Positions 1 to 27,829 are shown, numbered from the stretch's first letter. The stretch is DNA of 64,000 nt from Sorex araneus (GCF_027595985.1 NC_073304.1:213744500-213808499); one strand, 5' to 3'. Numbers and translations are program-made. Notes: generated by a model not told the origin, from the sequence alone.

Positions 1-2
1 CC

Positions 3-16487
<16,485 letters not shown>

Positions 16488-17230
16488 GGCCGGGGGCTGG
16501 CGGGGGGCGGGCTGGGGGTGTGCGTGGGGGGGGACCTGTTCACCTGCTCCCCGCCTCGCCCGCTCCCGCTCCGCTTCTGCCACGGGGGGACGCGCTCCGA
16601 TTCGCCCTCCCGGACCCGGCGGGTGTCCACCGCCTGCCCCGACGCCCGCCCGCACCCGACTCGGGCACCCGCCCCGCGCGCTCCGCCCCGCCCGCCCCGC
16701 CGCGGCCGCGCCCCCTCGGCCGCGCGAGCGCCGCGCACCGGCCTGGGCGGCCGCTCGGCACCGGCGGGACGAGAGGGAGGGTCCCGGGCCGCGCGCCCCG
16801 CCTCCCCGCGCCCTGCCCCGCACCTCCCCACCTTGCGCGCCCGGACCCGGCTCCGCTTTCCTTCCGGGGAAGGAGAAAAGGTCCCCGCGCCCGCCGCCGC
16901 CTCTTAAAGGCGCAGCGCGGCCCCGCCCGCCTCATCCTTCCCGACCCGGCTCCGCCCTACACCCCCCTAAACACCTGTCCGCGGCCCCCACCGCCTCGGA
17001 CGGCCCCTCGCGGCCCCTCGCTTCTCCTCCGGGCGGCAGAGGGGGTCCGGGCGGGACCGGGGGTCGGGTCGGGGTGTATTCCTGCCGCTGCGCCCGGAGA
17101 GGCCGCCCTGCCCGGCGCAGCCACCCTGCCCGCCCTGGCACGGAGCGCCCTGGCGCTTGGCGCATCTGGGCATCGACGTCCGCGCGCACACCCCAGCGAC
17201 ACCCGATTGGTCCCCAGACAGGCTGTGAGA
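16488..17230 (-). promoter_or_regulatory. ITGA3: ITGA3 promoter and 5' leader in a CpG-rich block
   Basis: Very GC-rich sequence with dense CpG upstream of the ITGA3 start; the CpG-rich zone also covers exon 1 down to about 16150. No TATA box is apparent near the likely start region. Visible elements are G-rich Sp1-type boxes just upstream of the ATG, an Ets core reading CCGGAAG on the minus strand (16861-16867), and an inverted CCAAT reading CCAAT on the minus strand (17206-17210). Ets control of alpha-3 has been reported in mouse as I recall. The exact transcription start cannot be placed. Confidence 0.75.
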
Positions 17231-17925
17231 CCGGGAAGGACGGCTTTGATGTCTCCGTTTTTGTTTTGTTTTGTTTTTTTCCCCCCTACTCCTTCGCATT
17301 CAGCCTCTGCGCGCTGGAGATTTATTTCTCTCTCCCTGCCCAGCCGCTCCACCCACCCTGATCCTAGCTGGGAGCAGTCTCTCCGGAGGGCCCCCCCACC
17401 CCGACCCCAGATATTTAGCGGTGGGAATAAGGAGCGAGGCATGGCTAAAGTCACTAGCGTCGTTGGTGGCGCTTTCTTGCAAGGGACGTGAAAGAGAGTC
17501 CTTTCTCCTAGGAGGGCGGACACCGCGTGGCCTGGAAGCCGGCCCCTGGAGTCTGGCTCATTCAGCCCAGCCTCCAGGGCCCCGAGCCAGCGGAACCCGC
17601 GTCTCCTCCTCCCACTCCTCCCATTCCCAGAGACTTTTGAAGACTGGGCGGAACGCAGGTGTGCAATGGGTGGTGCCAGGTAGAGGCAGGTGGGCGGGTC
17701 GCCAAGGGCTGCCTCTGCGCGGAAGAATCTAAACTGAAAGGAAAATTCAGGCGGTCACTGTCCACTTTCCTGGCTGGCACTTAGATTTCCCTTATCGCCG
17801 CAGAAGAACCCGATTTCTCTGGGCTCAAGCGAGCCTTCTTCCTTTTGGCCGGGGAGTTGCCGTGCTCACGGCTCACTCCCTTGAAGTTTCCGTTTGGAGC
17901 ACTTATCTTCAAGGGCTTATAATGA
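17231..17925. other. Upstream flank of ITGA3
   Basis: Single-copy DNA after the CpG-rich block. A T-rich run at 17257-17280; no gene recognised. Confidence 0.5.
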
Positions 17926-17929
17926 GAAA

Positions 17930-18120
17930 ACAACAAACGTGTGGAAAACCCTTCTGCTAAGCGCTTTACAGATATTAATACATTAAATCCTCCAAGCCAC
18001 CTTTGAGGTGTTATCTCTATTTTGAGAAGAGGAAATTGAGCCCCTGGGGAGGTTAAGCAAGGTGGGGAAGGTCACACAGCTGGGACTGTAATCCTGTGCT
18101 GTTTGACCCCAGAGCCCTTC
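17930..18120 (-). repeat. MIR element, minus
   Basis: Long match in order: GCTAAGCGCTTTACAGATAT, TAAATCCTCCAAGCCACC, GAGAAGAGGAAATTGAG, GGTTAAGCAAGG, GGTCACACAGCTGGGACTG, CCAGAGCCC. A well-preserved ancient MIR. Confidence 0.85.
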
Positions 18121-18229
18121 TTGGCTGCTCATGCTAATAATTAACGTTTGTACAATACTTGGGCCAGACCCAGCTTTGGCAGAGCCTGAGCCTTGTGTAA
18201 CTGGGAGACCTTTCTAAGGTGAAGAATCA

Positions 18230-18398
18230 AGGGCCAGAGAGATAGCACAGCCGGCAGGGCGCTTACCTTGCACATATCCGACCCGGGTTCAATCCCCAGC
18301 ACCCCATATGGCCTCGTACGCTCTTCCAGGAGTGATTCCTGAGCTCAGAGCCAGAAGTTAGCCCAGAGCACCATTGAATGTAGCCCCCAAACAACCAC
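18230..18398 (+). mobile_element. SOR-type SINE, plus
   Basis: Older variant: GGGCCAGAGAGATAGCACAG, B box GGTTCAATCCC, end GTAGCCCCCAAAC with no long A tail. First SINE after about 10.6 kb free of them. Confidence 0.9.
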
Positions 18399-18399
18399 C

Positions 18400-19300
18400 G
18401 CCCCCAAAGGAGAAGAATTTGAAATCAGGGGTCCACAGTGAGATGTGGAGCCAGTGAAGGGACTTGAGTGATACGTTTATCCTCAGGGTTCACTTCTCAT
18501 CAGACTGACAGGGGAACCTGGGCATTCCAGCCCCTCACCTGCTAGGTGCAGAGGCAGGCCTCGACTGACCAACGCTGTATCTTTAAGAAGCAAACTCCAG
18601 ACAGATGTTGGTCAGCAGATACACATGCTTAAACAGAAGCAGCTGTGATAACAGCTTTAGCTGCAGAGCTGGGGGAGAGGACACTTGTCCCTGCCTGCCC
18701 TTGAAACGACATTTGTTCCTGAGCTGCGCCTCCCAGAGCCACCAGCCTCTCCACATCCCGCCTGACGGAGGGGACCTCTAGGGGTCAGGAGACATCTGGG
18801 GTCAAGCAACAGGAAGCTGACCCAAAAGGAAGCCCAACAGTTGTCTTGCTCTCCAGGCCAGCAGCTGACCCCTCATCCCCCCCCCACCACCACCACCCTG
18901 TCCCTTCAAGAGGGCAGGGACTAGGGTAGACCGTAGTGTCGGCAGAGGTCCCCCCTGGAAACCACTCTGAGACCCGTGGGATGCCAGGCGGGCTCTGTGC
19001 CAGGCGTTATCTCTGGCCATCCCAAACAGGAATGACCAGCATGTCCGATCCCAGGGCTGGGAGCAGGAAAGGGATGAGGGATGGTTTTTCCACTCGAGGG
19101 GAGTGTCCGGAGGGAATGTGGGAGCAGGAGCAGGGTCGCCTGGCAGGGGGAGGGCTGGAGCTAAGGAATGTAGGGGAGTGTCGCACAGAACTGGGGGAGA
19201 TGGGGAAGAGTGGAGGGAGAGAAGGAGACGGAGAGGGTCTCCGGACAGCAGAGGCAGAAGGAGAAGCCCCCAAGTGTAGGCTGACAGTCTGAAATCTACA
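18400..19300. other. Intergenic single-copy stretch
   Basis: No gene seen. 18570-18690 has clustered CAGCTGTGATAACAGC (E-box and GATA words) and may be regulatory. 19040-19260 is purine-rich. Confidence 0.45.
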
Positions 19301-19306
19301 AGTTTC

Positions 19307-19471
19307 GGGGGCTGGAGCAATAGCACTGCGGCACGCGGCCGGCCCCGGCTCGATTCCCAGCATCCCATATGGTCCCTTGAGCACCACCAGGTGTGATTCC
19401 TGAGTTCAGAGCCAGGAGTAACCCCTGTGCATTGCCGGGTGTGACCCAAAAAGCAAAAAAAAAAAAAAAGA
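19307..19471 (+). mobile_element. SOR-type SINE, plus, head deletion
   Basis: About 20 bases between the A-box region and CACGCGGCC are missing (GCACTGCGGCACGCGG). Duplication GAAATCTACRAGTTTC on both sides (19291-19306; 19473-19488). Confidence 0.93.
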
Positions 19472-19567
19472 TGAAATCTACGAGTTTCTGGGGCTTTATT
19501 ATTCGCAGCCTCCTCTCCTCCTCCTTGTGCTTTGTCAAGTCAGCCCCTCCCAGAGGAGAAGGGACCA

Positions 19568-19690
19568 GGGCCTGAGAGAGAGTACAGCCTTGCACGTGGC
19601 CGACTCGGGTTCGATCCCCAGCACCCCATAGGGTCCCCCGAGCACGGAGCCAGGAATAAGTCTTGCGCACCGCTCGCTGTGGTCCAAGCA
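19568..19690 (+). mobile_element. SOR-type SINE, plus, shortened
   Basis: GGGCCTGAGAGAGAGTACAG jumps to CTTGCACGTGGCC; a central body segment is also missing (CCGAGCACGGAGCCAGGAAT). Confidence 0.85.
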
Positions 19691-20050
19691 GTCCCCCACG
19701 GCAGACTCACTTTCACATCTGTACAACCCTCAGAGCGAGTATCCCTCTCTGCCCCATGCCCACACCTGGACAGGACCAGAGGAAAGCCCTGGAACCACCC
19801 TCTGGGACCACAGAGATTTGGAACGTGCCGGCCCCTGGGAGAGCTAATATTCGCCCTGGCCTCACTCCCTATCCCTCAGAAAAGCTCCAAGCCAATCATC
19901 CCTCCTGGCTCTCCTCAGAAACCTCAGCTATGTAAATAATAAACTTGGTCGTACCCTGGATGCGTGCATGGCGTCACATGTCCTGACAGAAAACCTTGCT
20001 GGGGGCCCGCATTTACCTCTGCGGAGGTCCTGACAAGCCAAAAGCACGCT
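19691..20050. other. Intergenic single-copy stretch
   Basis: Nothing recognised. Confidence 0.4.
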
Positions 20051-20051
20051 T

Positions 20052-20081
20052 TGTGTGTGTGTGTATGTGTGTATGTGTGCG

Positions 20082-20159
<78 letters not shown>

Positions 20160-20172
20160 TATGTGTGTGTAT
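20052..20172. repeat. Compound (GT)n-(GA)n-(GT)n microsatellite
   Basis: GT-rich 20052-20083, pure GA 20084-20157, then GT-rich again. The GA part is about 37 units. Confidence 0.95.
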
Positions 20173-20174
20173 TT

Positions 20175-20870
20175 CTGCTGTCAGTCACCATGGCTTCCTG
20201 GAGGAGGATGTCTGGACTCAGAAAGACTGGCCAGCCAGAGGGAGAGAAGAAAACATCGAAGTGAGGGTCTGGTTTGGGGAGACGCTTTCCGGTGGCAGCA
20301 GGGACACCACCTCTTCAAGCCCCCGGGGGGGGGGGGGGGGCGGGCAGAGCCGAGTGGGTGGTCAAGGAGAGCAAGAGCCTAAGGCAGCGAAGTTGCCTGT
20401 GTAGGCGCCTGCCCTGATTCTCTATGTGGGTTGCAGGAGGGAGGAAATCAGATAAACCATTCACACCGCAAGCTCCTCCCCGACCTTCCCTGGTGATTTG
20501 CATTTGCAGTTCAGGTCAGTTAGAGACCTGGCCCCTGCCGAGAGAGGAAACCTGGTCTGCTCAGCTCAAGAACCGCTGGGGGCAGGCGGGGGAAGAAAAA
20601 GAACAGCTCGGGAACCTTGGCACCCATGGGCAGCTGGTGGAGGAATCAAGAGGGAGGTCAAAATAGGGAAACTGAGGCAAGAAAGTAACGTGCCCAAAGT
20701 GTGCACGGGCAGTAGACAGCCACTGAATACCGTGGTCCCACTTCTGCCTCTTTCTCCAGCAGCTGCCCCTGTGCTCCCTGATGCCAACGGGCTAAACCCA
20801 CAGCGCAGTGTGGGGGCCAGGGAGGGCTGGGCCATGGGGGGGGGGGGGCAGGGAGGCTGCTAAAAAGGAC
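20175..20870. other. Intergenic stretch with MIR trace
   Basis: Mostly single-copy. A 14-16 base G run at 20325-20340. GGGAAACTGAGGCAAGAAAG (20668 onward) is a reversed MIR core trace. Confidence 0.45.
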
Positions 20871-20876
20871 TGTTTA

Positions 20877-21043
20877 GGGGCTGGAGCAATAGTACAGTGA
20901 GGTAAGGCGCAATGGATATGGGATCCCCAGCATCCCGTATGGTCCCCTGAGCACCACCAGGAGTAACTCCTAAGTGCAGAGCCAGGAGTAACCCGTGAGC
21001 ACTGCCAGGTGTGTTCTAAAAACAAACAATAAAACAAAACAAA
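20877..21043 (+). mobile_element. SOR-type SINE, plus, head damaged
   Basis: Head GGGGCTGGAGCAATAGTACA is followed by a shortened B-box area (ATATGGGATCCCCAGC), then normal body and an AAAC-rich tail. Confidence 0.88.
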
Positions 21044-21044
21044 G

Positions 21045-21350
21045 ACTTTTTTGGCTACTGCGCAAGTTGGTGGCGTTGCCAGGGGAGACTGTGAGGGGTG
21101 GGGCAGGAGCAGGTACTTTGATCACTTGGGCAAGGGGTAGAACAGCTGCCCAGGGCTGGGTGGAAAGAGGGAGGGGAGAGAGAGCTGGGAGGTGAGGGAG
21201 ACGCAGGGCTCTTGCAGGACTTGAACTTGGGGAAGAGATGTGTGGGGCATGCCGCAGGGAGGGGAGGGCCAGAGCAGAGGGGTCTAAGGATAGAGGGGCG
21301 AGGACCCCCAGGGCTGTCTGATGAGCGGGCCCAAAACATCATGAAACTCC
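21045..21350. other. Intergenic single-copy stretch
   Basis: G-rich plus strand; nothing recognised. Confidence 0.4.
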
Positions 21351-21352
21351 CA

Positions 21353-21485
21353 GGCTAGAGAGGAGATAGTACAACAGGCCAGGCACTTGCCTTGCTTGAG
21401 GCTGACTCGGGTTCAATCCCTGGCACCACAGACAGTTCCCCGGACTCTACCAGGAGTGACCCCTGAGCACAGAGGCAGGAGGAAG
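21353..21485 (+). mobile_element. Old SOR-type SINE, plus, 3' truncated
   Basis: GAGATAGTACAACAGGCCAG, B box GGTTCAATCCC, stops at AGAGGCAGGAGG. Confidence 0.75.
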
Positions 21486-21829
21486 CATCCTGCTAGCTCC
21501 TTCCTCCACAGGGTCCCCTCCACTGCCCAGGCCTGGCCTGATGCCTGTGTCCCACCCCCCCTTTCCTGGTTAGGGGGTCTCCATTTTTCTCTATTTCATG
21601 CTAAGGTGAGTTTGGGGGCCATAGGGACCCACGGGGAATCAGAGCGGAGAGACCAGCCCCCAGAGCCTTGCATTTCTCCGGGGAGAAAGAAGAGCTGGTG
21701 CAAAGTGGGGAGAGAGGCGGGAACTTCATCCCCACCCCCCAATAATCCTGCGAGCACCCTTAAATATGTTTCTGAGGGTGGAGGGCTCTGGCTGGATCTG
21801 TGCACTGGGGAATTTCCTTTTTTCAATCA

Positions 21830-21995
21830 TTTTTATTTTATTGGGGGAGCTTGGGGGGCACCCTAGTAGTGTGAAGGAATCATTTCTGGCTCTGTGCTCT
21901 GGGAACATACCTAGCAGTACTCAGGAGACTGCATGTAGTGTGAAGAATCGAACCCGGACAACCACATGCAAGGCACGCAGCTTAACCTCTGGATG
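21830..21995 (-). mobile_element. Old SOR-type SINE, minus
   Basis: CATTTCTGGCTCTGTGCTCT then GAATCGAACCCGGACAACCA, a reversed B box and body. Confidence 0.75.
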
Positions 21996-22335
21996 GTTTG
22001 AATTACTTCCCCCTTTTCCCTCAATGTGGTTATGCTATTGATTTGAAATTAGTTGATTTTGAATTGCCTTTGGTTTTTAGCCTTCCCTACCAGTCTCACT
22101 GATTTTCACTTTGGGGAACTGCCAGATCACTCTGCTTCCAAATATCAAGAAATAGACCAAAGGGAATAAATAGGCAAATGTCATTCTTCCCCTCCCACAC
22201 ACTTGTAGGTAAGTAAACCAACGTTGCTTCCTGGTTCATTCTTTTGCACATGTGTTTTGTTAAGGTAAGCAGGATATTTCTGTTTCCCTATTTCTTCTTT
22301 CTTACAAAAGGTCACACATAATTTATGTGTACTTC
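21996..22335. other. AT-rich intergenic stretch
   Basis: No repeat family recognised; could be an old L1 or single-copy. Confidence 0.35.
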
Positions 22336-22337
22336 TT

Positions 22338-22527
22338 TTCTTTTTTTTTTTCTGGGGGAGGCACACCCAGCAATTTTCAGGGGTAATATTTCTGGCTCTG
22401 CACTCAGAGGTCACATCTGGCATTTGATCGGGTTGGGGAGCGGGGGGCATATAGGATGCTGAAGATCGAATCGCGGTTGGCCACATGCAAGGTAAGTGCC
22501 CTACCTGCTGTACTATCTCTCTAGCCC
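22338..22527 (-). mobile_element. SOR-type SINE, minus
   Basis: Poly-T start, AGGCACACCCAGCAATTTTC, an insertion of about 20 bases around GGTTGGGGAGCGGGG, reversed head CTATCTCTCTAGCCCC. Confidence 0.85.
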
Positions 22528-22604
22528 CTTCTTTGCTTTAATAAATAAAAAATGTGCTTAGTTTTCAATAACGACGCAAAAATGTATCTAGGTTTTGAGT
22601 CCTT

Positions 22605-22700
22605 GAGTGACAGTGCTCAGGGGACCATAGGAGGTGCTGGGATTGAATCAGGGTCTGCCGAAAGCGAAGCAAGTGAGCACCTTGACCCCTGCCTGAACTG
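22605..22700 (-). mobile_element. Very old SINE fragment, minus
   Basis: GTGCTCAGGGGACCATAGG and GGGATTGAATCAGGGTCTG survive. Confidence 0.55.
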
Positions 22701-22739
22701 TCTCTATGGACCTCCCTCATGGACGTTTTTAAGAAATAA

Positions 22740-22845
22740 TTTTTGCTTTTGTTAATCGTGGGGGTCACTCTCGGTGGTGCTGGAGATGGAGCCCAGGACC
22801 CCTGCAAGGAATGTGCTCTACCCCTCAGTCTCAGCCCCACCCCCC
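22740..22845 (-). mobile_element. tRNA-Ala-like SINE, minus
   Basis: Reverse complement GGGGCTGAGACTGAGGGGTA then GAGCACATTCCTTGCAGG: the second tRNA-like head type. Confidence 0.55.
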
Positions 22846-22964
22846 ATACACCGGTCCTTGGTTACCGGAGACAGCGTGTCTCTGTTTTCACGTGCCTGTG
22901 AAGGCAGAAGGAGAGCGAGTGTTTGCCGAGTGCCTGCTGTCGCTAGCCCTGTACGTGTGCTATT

Positions 22965-23118
22965 TTATTTTTGTTTTGTTTGGGGCCCACACCCTGCATT
23001 GCTCAGGGCTTACTCCTGGCATGGTCTGGGGTACCATACCTGGTGCAGAGAACTGAACCTGGGTTGGCTGCATGTAAGACCAACGCCCTGTCCCTTCTGC
23101 CATCTCTCTGGCTGGGTA
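22965..23118 (-). mobile_element. SOR-type SINE, minus
   Basis: CCCACACCCTGCATTGCTCA to CCATCTCTCTGGC, moderately diverged. Confidence 0.8.
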
Positions 23119-23187
23119 TGCTCTCTTCTGACAGCCCACTAGGGGCCGAGTGATGTCTCCACTTGACAAAGAAAAAGATGCAGAGGT

Positions 23188-23371
23188 GGGGCTGGAGCTA
23201 TAGCACCTCGGGTAGGGCATTTGCCTTGCAAGCGGCCGACTGGGTTCGATTCCCAGCATCCCATATGGTTTCCTGAGCACCGCCAGGAGTAATTCCTGGG
23301 TGTAGAGCCAGGAGTAACCCCTGTGCATAGTCAGGTATGACCCAAAAAGCAAAAAAAAAAAAAAAAAAAAA
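23188..23371 (+). mobile_element. SOR-type SINE, plus
   Basis: Complete with long A tail; near-perfect duplication AAAAAGATGCAGAGGTG on both sides. Confidence 0.95.
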
Positions 23372-23374
23372 GAT

Positions 23375-24070
23375 GCAGAGGTGCAGGAGGGCTGAGTGAG
23401 CCACCCTGCCCAATTCGTCCCCCTCGTCCCCCTCCCCTCCCCTCTCCTCCCCTCCCCTCCCCATCACGGGCCCTCACGCTTTCTCTCCCTCCTCACCTCC
23501 CCTTGATCAGAATCCAGAATCCCATCTGCTCTCCCTGCCGGAGGGGCCCAGCCCTGGGTTACCACAGCTCCCGGCCCCTCCAGCTCACGGAACCCTCCTC
23601 TGATTGGGAGCCGGCCCCCTCGGAAGGGCAAGCCCAGGGGCTGACTTTGGTTCTGGGTGTCGGCTGACTGCACTCCGTGTTCTAACTCCTCTCCGCCTTC
23701 TCCCCGCCACTTCCACCCTCCCAGCAGGCCCCTGTGAAGAGAGCCCTCAGCCCACCTCCCCCCTGCCACCCCTAAGTCTTTCTCCTCCATGCTGGCCCCC
23801 TGTCCCCATGCTCAGCTCTCCCGGGCCTCCTCCAGCTCCAGGCCACAGCTCCTGAGATCCAGAGCATCGCCGACAGGCTCAGAATCTCCCCCTCATCCCC
23901 ACAGCTACACCCCTGTAACTGCCTGCGTCACAGGGTCTCATCTCTGCTCCCGTAAGTCTGCAGTCACCCCCAACTGGTTCAGACCCCTTGACCCACTGCC
24001 CAGAATGCCCTCTGCCCTTTGCCCCTTTTACTCAGAAAACAGCCACATGTCTTCGAAAACTTCCATGAGC
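23375..24070. other. Pyrimidine-rich intergenic stretch
   Basis: 23400-23465 is a CCCCT-type low-complexity tract; the rest is C-rich single-copy with no gene seen. Confidence 0.5.

Positions 24071-24074
<4 letters not shown>

Positions 24075-24115
<41 letters not shown>
24075..24115. repeat. (GT)n microsatellite
   Basis: About 20 GT units directly joined to the tail side of a minus-strand SINE. Confidence 0.95.
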
Positions 24116-24118
<3 letters not shown>

Positions 24119-24250
24119 GGTCACACCGAGATGCTCAGGAATTACTCCTGGCAATGATGTTCAGGGGACCATATGGGAAACTGGGGATTGAACTTGGGTC
24201 AGCCACAGGCAAGGCAAATGCCCTCCCCTCTGTACGATCGCTCCGGCCCC
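24116..24250 (-). mobile_element. SOR-type SINE, minus
   Basis: TTTGGGTCACACCGAGATGC to CGATCGCTCCGGCCCC; where the A tail should be there is the GT array. Confidence 0.85.
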
Positions 24251-24257
24251 ATTCGTG

Positions 24258-24355
24258 ACCACACCTGGCTGTGTCAGGGAGCACTCTTGGCTGGCTCCGG
24301 GGAACCTACAAGGTGCAAGGCAAGTGCCCCACCCGTTGTGCTCTCTCTGGCCCCA
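24258..24355 (-). mobile_element. Old SINE fragment, minus
   Basis: ACCACACCTGGCTGTGTCAG, CAAGGTGCAAGGCAAGTGCC, TCTCTCTGGCCCC; strongly shortened. Confidence 0.6.
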
Positions 24356-24494
24356 CCTCTCATGAGTCTCCACTTTCTTTCCTCGCCCTGCCCCTTTCCT
24401 GTACTACCTTCCCCCACCCTCCCGCCCTCCCCTACAATCACTCTTGGTTCTTGCAGGCCTTCTACTGACTTCTAGCCTGGACTTGCAGTGCGAG

Positions 24495-24560
24495 TGTGAA
24501 ATGCCTGGATCACCTTCACCTCTCTCAGCCTCAGTTTTTCCCACTGTAACTTGGACATAA
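24495..24560 (+). repeat. MIR fragment, plus
   Basis: CTCTCAGCCTCAGTTTTTCC then CACTGTAACTTGGACATAA is the MIR core. Confidence 0.55.
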
Positions 24561-24572
24561 AGATACCAGACT

Positions 24573-24730
24573 TGGAGCAGGAGAGAGAGATAGTACGGGG
24601 GTTAGGGTGCACGCCTGGGCACGTGGCCGACCCTGGCTCTGTGGTACCACATGACCCCAGAACTCTCCCAGTGTGGCCCTGGAGGCCCTCGAGAACTGCC
24701 AGTGTGACCTGGGTGAACCCTACTACCACA
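24573..24730 (+). mobile_element. Old SINE, plus
   Basis: GGAGAGAGAGATAGTACGGG and CACGTGGCCGACCCTGGCTC; B box lost. Confidence 0.6.
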
Positions 24731-24883
24731 GCACCGAGAAGCCCCTCAACCTTGGGCCTTAGGATTGGACCACTGGCCTGATTGACCAAGAACTGCCAGG
24801 AGAGGCCCCAGTGGCCCCTGAGCACTGCTTGGGAGGTGCATGCCCTCCTCCACCCCAATAAAACAGTTAACAGAGTCTAGGGC

Positions 24884-25045
24884 CTCGATGTGGCTCAGTA
24901 GTAGAACACTTGCCTTGCATACATGAGACACTGAATTCAATTCAATTCAATTCAATTCAACTCAGTTCAATTCCTGGTACCACCTTTGTCTCCCAAGCAC
25001 TGTTTGGGGTGACCACCAAGCATCTCTAGGTGTGGTCCATGAAAA
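24884..25045 (+). mobile_element. tRNA-Ala-like SINE, plus, with TTCAA array
   Basis: CGATGTGGCTCAGTAGTAGA then CACTTGCCTTGCATACATGA; the B box (TTCAATTCC) has expanded into a (TTCAA)n array at 24934-24973; end GGTGTGGTCC. Confidence 0.7.
24934..24973. repeat. (TTCAA)n microsatellite
   Basis: About six to seven units inside the SINE, at the place of its B box. Confidence 0.9.
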
Positions 25046-27825
25046 AAACCCAACTGGGCTCACAACTGCTAAAAAGGGCCGCCGTGGCCGAGAGAACTGG
25101 GGCCCGATGGGGCCCTTTTGCGAACTCTTGTCCTTCCGGCCCCATGATGGTCTCTCATGCTCGTAGGTCTTCAACCACTGTGGGTCAAGTCACATACTAT
25201 TTATGTCCCTGGGCGGGGACTATGTGGAGGTGACTTGGGGCGGCCCTGCTCGGCTCCGAAGAGCCTCCTGGCTGGTCCCCTCCCCCGCCCGTCTTGGCTC
25301 AGATGGCTGAAAAGGAAAGTCAGGCCCCAGGCATGAGCAGCGGTGCCCACTGACTCACTTCCTCTCACCCCGCTCCCCGCCAGGCCTGACTGAGTAACAC
25401 AGGTTGTCCTCCACCCGGTCCCCATCCTGTCCCCACATGCCCCCCGCCCCTCGCAGCAGCCAGCACTCCTGGGGGACAGAAGTGGGGAGAGGAGGCATAG
25501 GTCTACTGCCGCCCACCCAGGACCCCCGGCCGGGGGCCCAGAGCCCAGGAGCAGCCCGGAGTAGCGCACCCCACCCGGCCAGCAGAGACTTTCCCCGGGA
25601 GCCAGCCCGGCCTTTGATGTCACTGACCTCGAGAGGGCTCCAGGCAGTCGGAGGGGCCCACAGGAAACACCCAAAATAGCTCTCGGGGGGCCCCCACCCA
25701 GCTCCCACGGGCCAGCTCCACCATCCACCTCAGCCCAGCCTCTCCCCCCGCAGCCCCTGGGTTATCCGTCTGTGTTCTCCCAGAGACTCCAGAGGAAGAT
25801 CCCAGGGGACTGTCGCCCCACCCCCTTGCTGCCGTGCCCCTAGGGGCTGACCCCTGGCCGTGACTTCGGGGTCCCCCAGTTCAAGTTGCTAACTTGCCTC
25901 TCGTCCTCTTGTGGCTTCTTTGTCTGTGGAGAGGTCACGCTCCTCTGCCAAGTCAGGGGAGCCGGGAGCCGGGCACAGGCCCCATGCCCCCCACGCGAAG
26001 CTGCCCCCTTCCCCACCCGTGCTGGGGGCGGATATGGGAGCGCTCAGAGGCCTCACGGGCGAGCCTGGCGTGCACACATTCGAGGGCCCATCCCCAGTGG
26101 CAGGGTGCCCTGGGTGCTGGCAGGAGTGACCCCCAAGCACTGAACTGGGAGTAGCCCCCTGGGAGGTCTTTCAGTACCCAACCCAGAGCCTGCCTTCTGG
26201 CCTGGGTTCAAGGCCTCCTCCAGCACCTACTCACTCCAGCCCTGGCCCTTCACTTCCTCCCTGCTTCCCTACAGAGCCCTGGGGGTGACCTCCAGCTCCC
26301 CAGACGACTCCCCTTCTCAAGGGGTGGCCCGCCATCCGGGCTCTGTCTCTCTCTGAGTGGCGTTGGGCACAGCTGCCTAAGCTCTCTGTGCCTTTGTTTC
26401 CCTAAACGGGAGTGGTTGCCCCAGTTATGGTGTCGTGGAGAGAAAAGGGAGTGCGTATGGCAGTAGCCACCCAGGAGCACGGGGCGTGGTGGTGGGTGGC
26501 AGTGAGCTCCCCAAACAGCGGTGACCCCCACCCCCGGCAAAAAGCAGCTTGGATGCTCCCCTCACCATCCTTCCAGCAGCTTCTGCCACAGTGCTCTCCT
26601 CAGAGCCACAGTCCGTGATGTCCAGTTGCCCCCGTGGGACTCCGAGGCCAGTGGGATGCGGCTGTTTCTATGTCAGGGGGGCAGAACCCCAAAGCTGCCA
26701 GAGCAGTCCGCAATGGGGAACCCACCAGGGCACCCCTTCTCGGAGGGGCTCAGTTGACTGTCCCCAAGAGCCTTGCCTGAGACACCCCCCCACCCAGTCC
26801 ACTAAAATGGGAAGATGGGAAGAACGGGCAAGAGAGGGTACCCGGAAAGATTTCCTGGAGGAGGAAGAAATCAGGGAGAATTAAGGCTGAGAAAAGGTGC
26901 TGTCAAGGTGCTAAGGCCTCTCTGTGTGTTCCGTTCCTTGGCTCTCCAAAGGAGCCTGGGAGGGCAGACACACTTTCCCCTCCTCCAAGAGGGAAAGCAA
27001 AAAAACAACCCCAAAACAACAGCTCCGACTGGCAGAGTGACATGGGCACTATCACGCGGCTAAATTCGATCCCACGTCTGCTGGGATCAGAGCGGAGGGC
27101 AGAGCAGAGGCTGGGCGCTGAGGCGGGTGAGAGAATTCCAAGCCCAGGCCAGCTGCCTACTCGGCCAGGGAGGCAGTGGGCGGGGCGGAAACGGTCACCA
27201 GAAAGCAGGGGCACGCGGCAAACAAGGGGGTCAGGAAATGAACTGGACTCAGGGTCCTTCCTCCCGGCCCGCCCTGTGCCCCGGGCCGCTGGCCGTCTCC
27301 TGTTGAGGCTCTGTCTCAGGGAACAGGGGCAGCTGGGCGGGAGCCCAGGCCGCGGCCCTGCCCCGGGAGGAGCCAGGAGGGACCAGCCGGACCTAGGCCT
27401 CCAAGGCCTGTGGTGGGGAGGGGCAGGGCAGAGCGCCAGGGGTCCGGCCCAGGGGGCCTCTGAGGGGGCTTGGCTGAGGACTGAAGGCCCGGCAGGCCTG
27501 GGGGCCCAACTCAGCAGGACACGAGAGGCCTGGCCCTGCCTGGCCTCCGGCCCTACCGGGTGACCCCGATCGAGCTGCGGAGCCTCCACCCCCCCATCAG
27601 ACCAAGCTGCAGTGCTGGAATGTTCGCCACCGCTTGGGCCCCTTCCAGCTCTGACGATGCAGTTCTATTAATTCTTTTACTCGCTCGCTGACTTGTTATT
27701 TCAGCGTACTACATAGTGGAGCTCAGTAAATCATAAGTGGGCAGAGTTTCGGGAATAAGCCACGGTGGATGGGGGGGCAGGGAAGAGCAGGGGTTTTCGA
27801 ATCAGGTTCCCACTCCCCTCCCCCT
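25046..27825. other. SINE-poor GC-rich intergenic block
   Basis: Mostly single-copy. 26085-26165 holds a degraded plus-strand SINE end (GCAGGAGTGACCCCCAAGCA). 26340-26410 looks like a plus-strand MIR trace. The 173-codon plus-strand open frame at 27042-27563 is GC-rich and has no recognisable domain. No gene is supportable. Confidence 0.5.
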
Positions 27826-27829
27826 TCCT

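Noticed and set aside
27042-27563. 173-codon plus-strand open frame, possible new gene
   Set aside because: No recognisable domain; the opposite strand is open over the same stretch; Arg/Gly/Pro-rich as expected from GC content.
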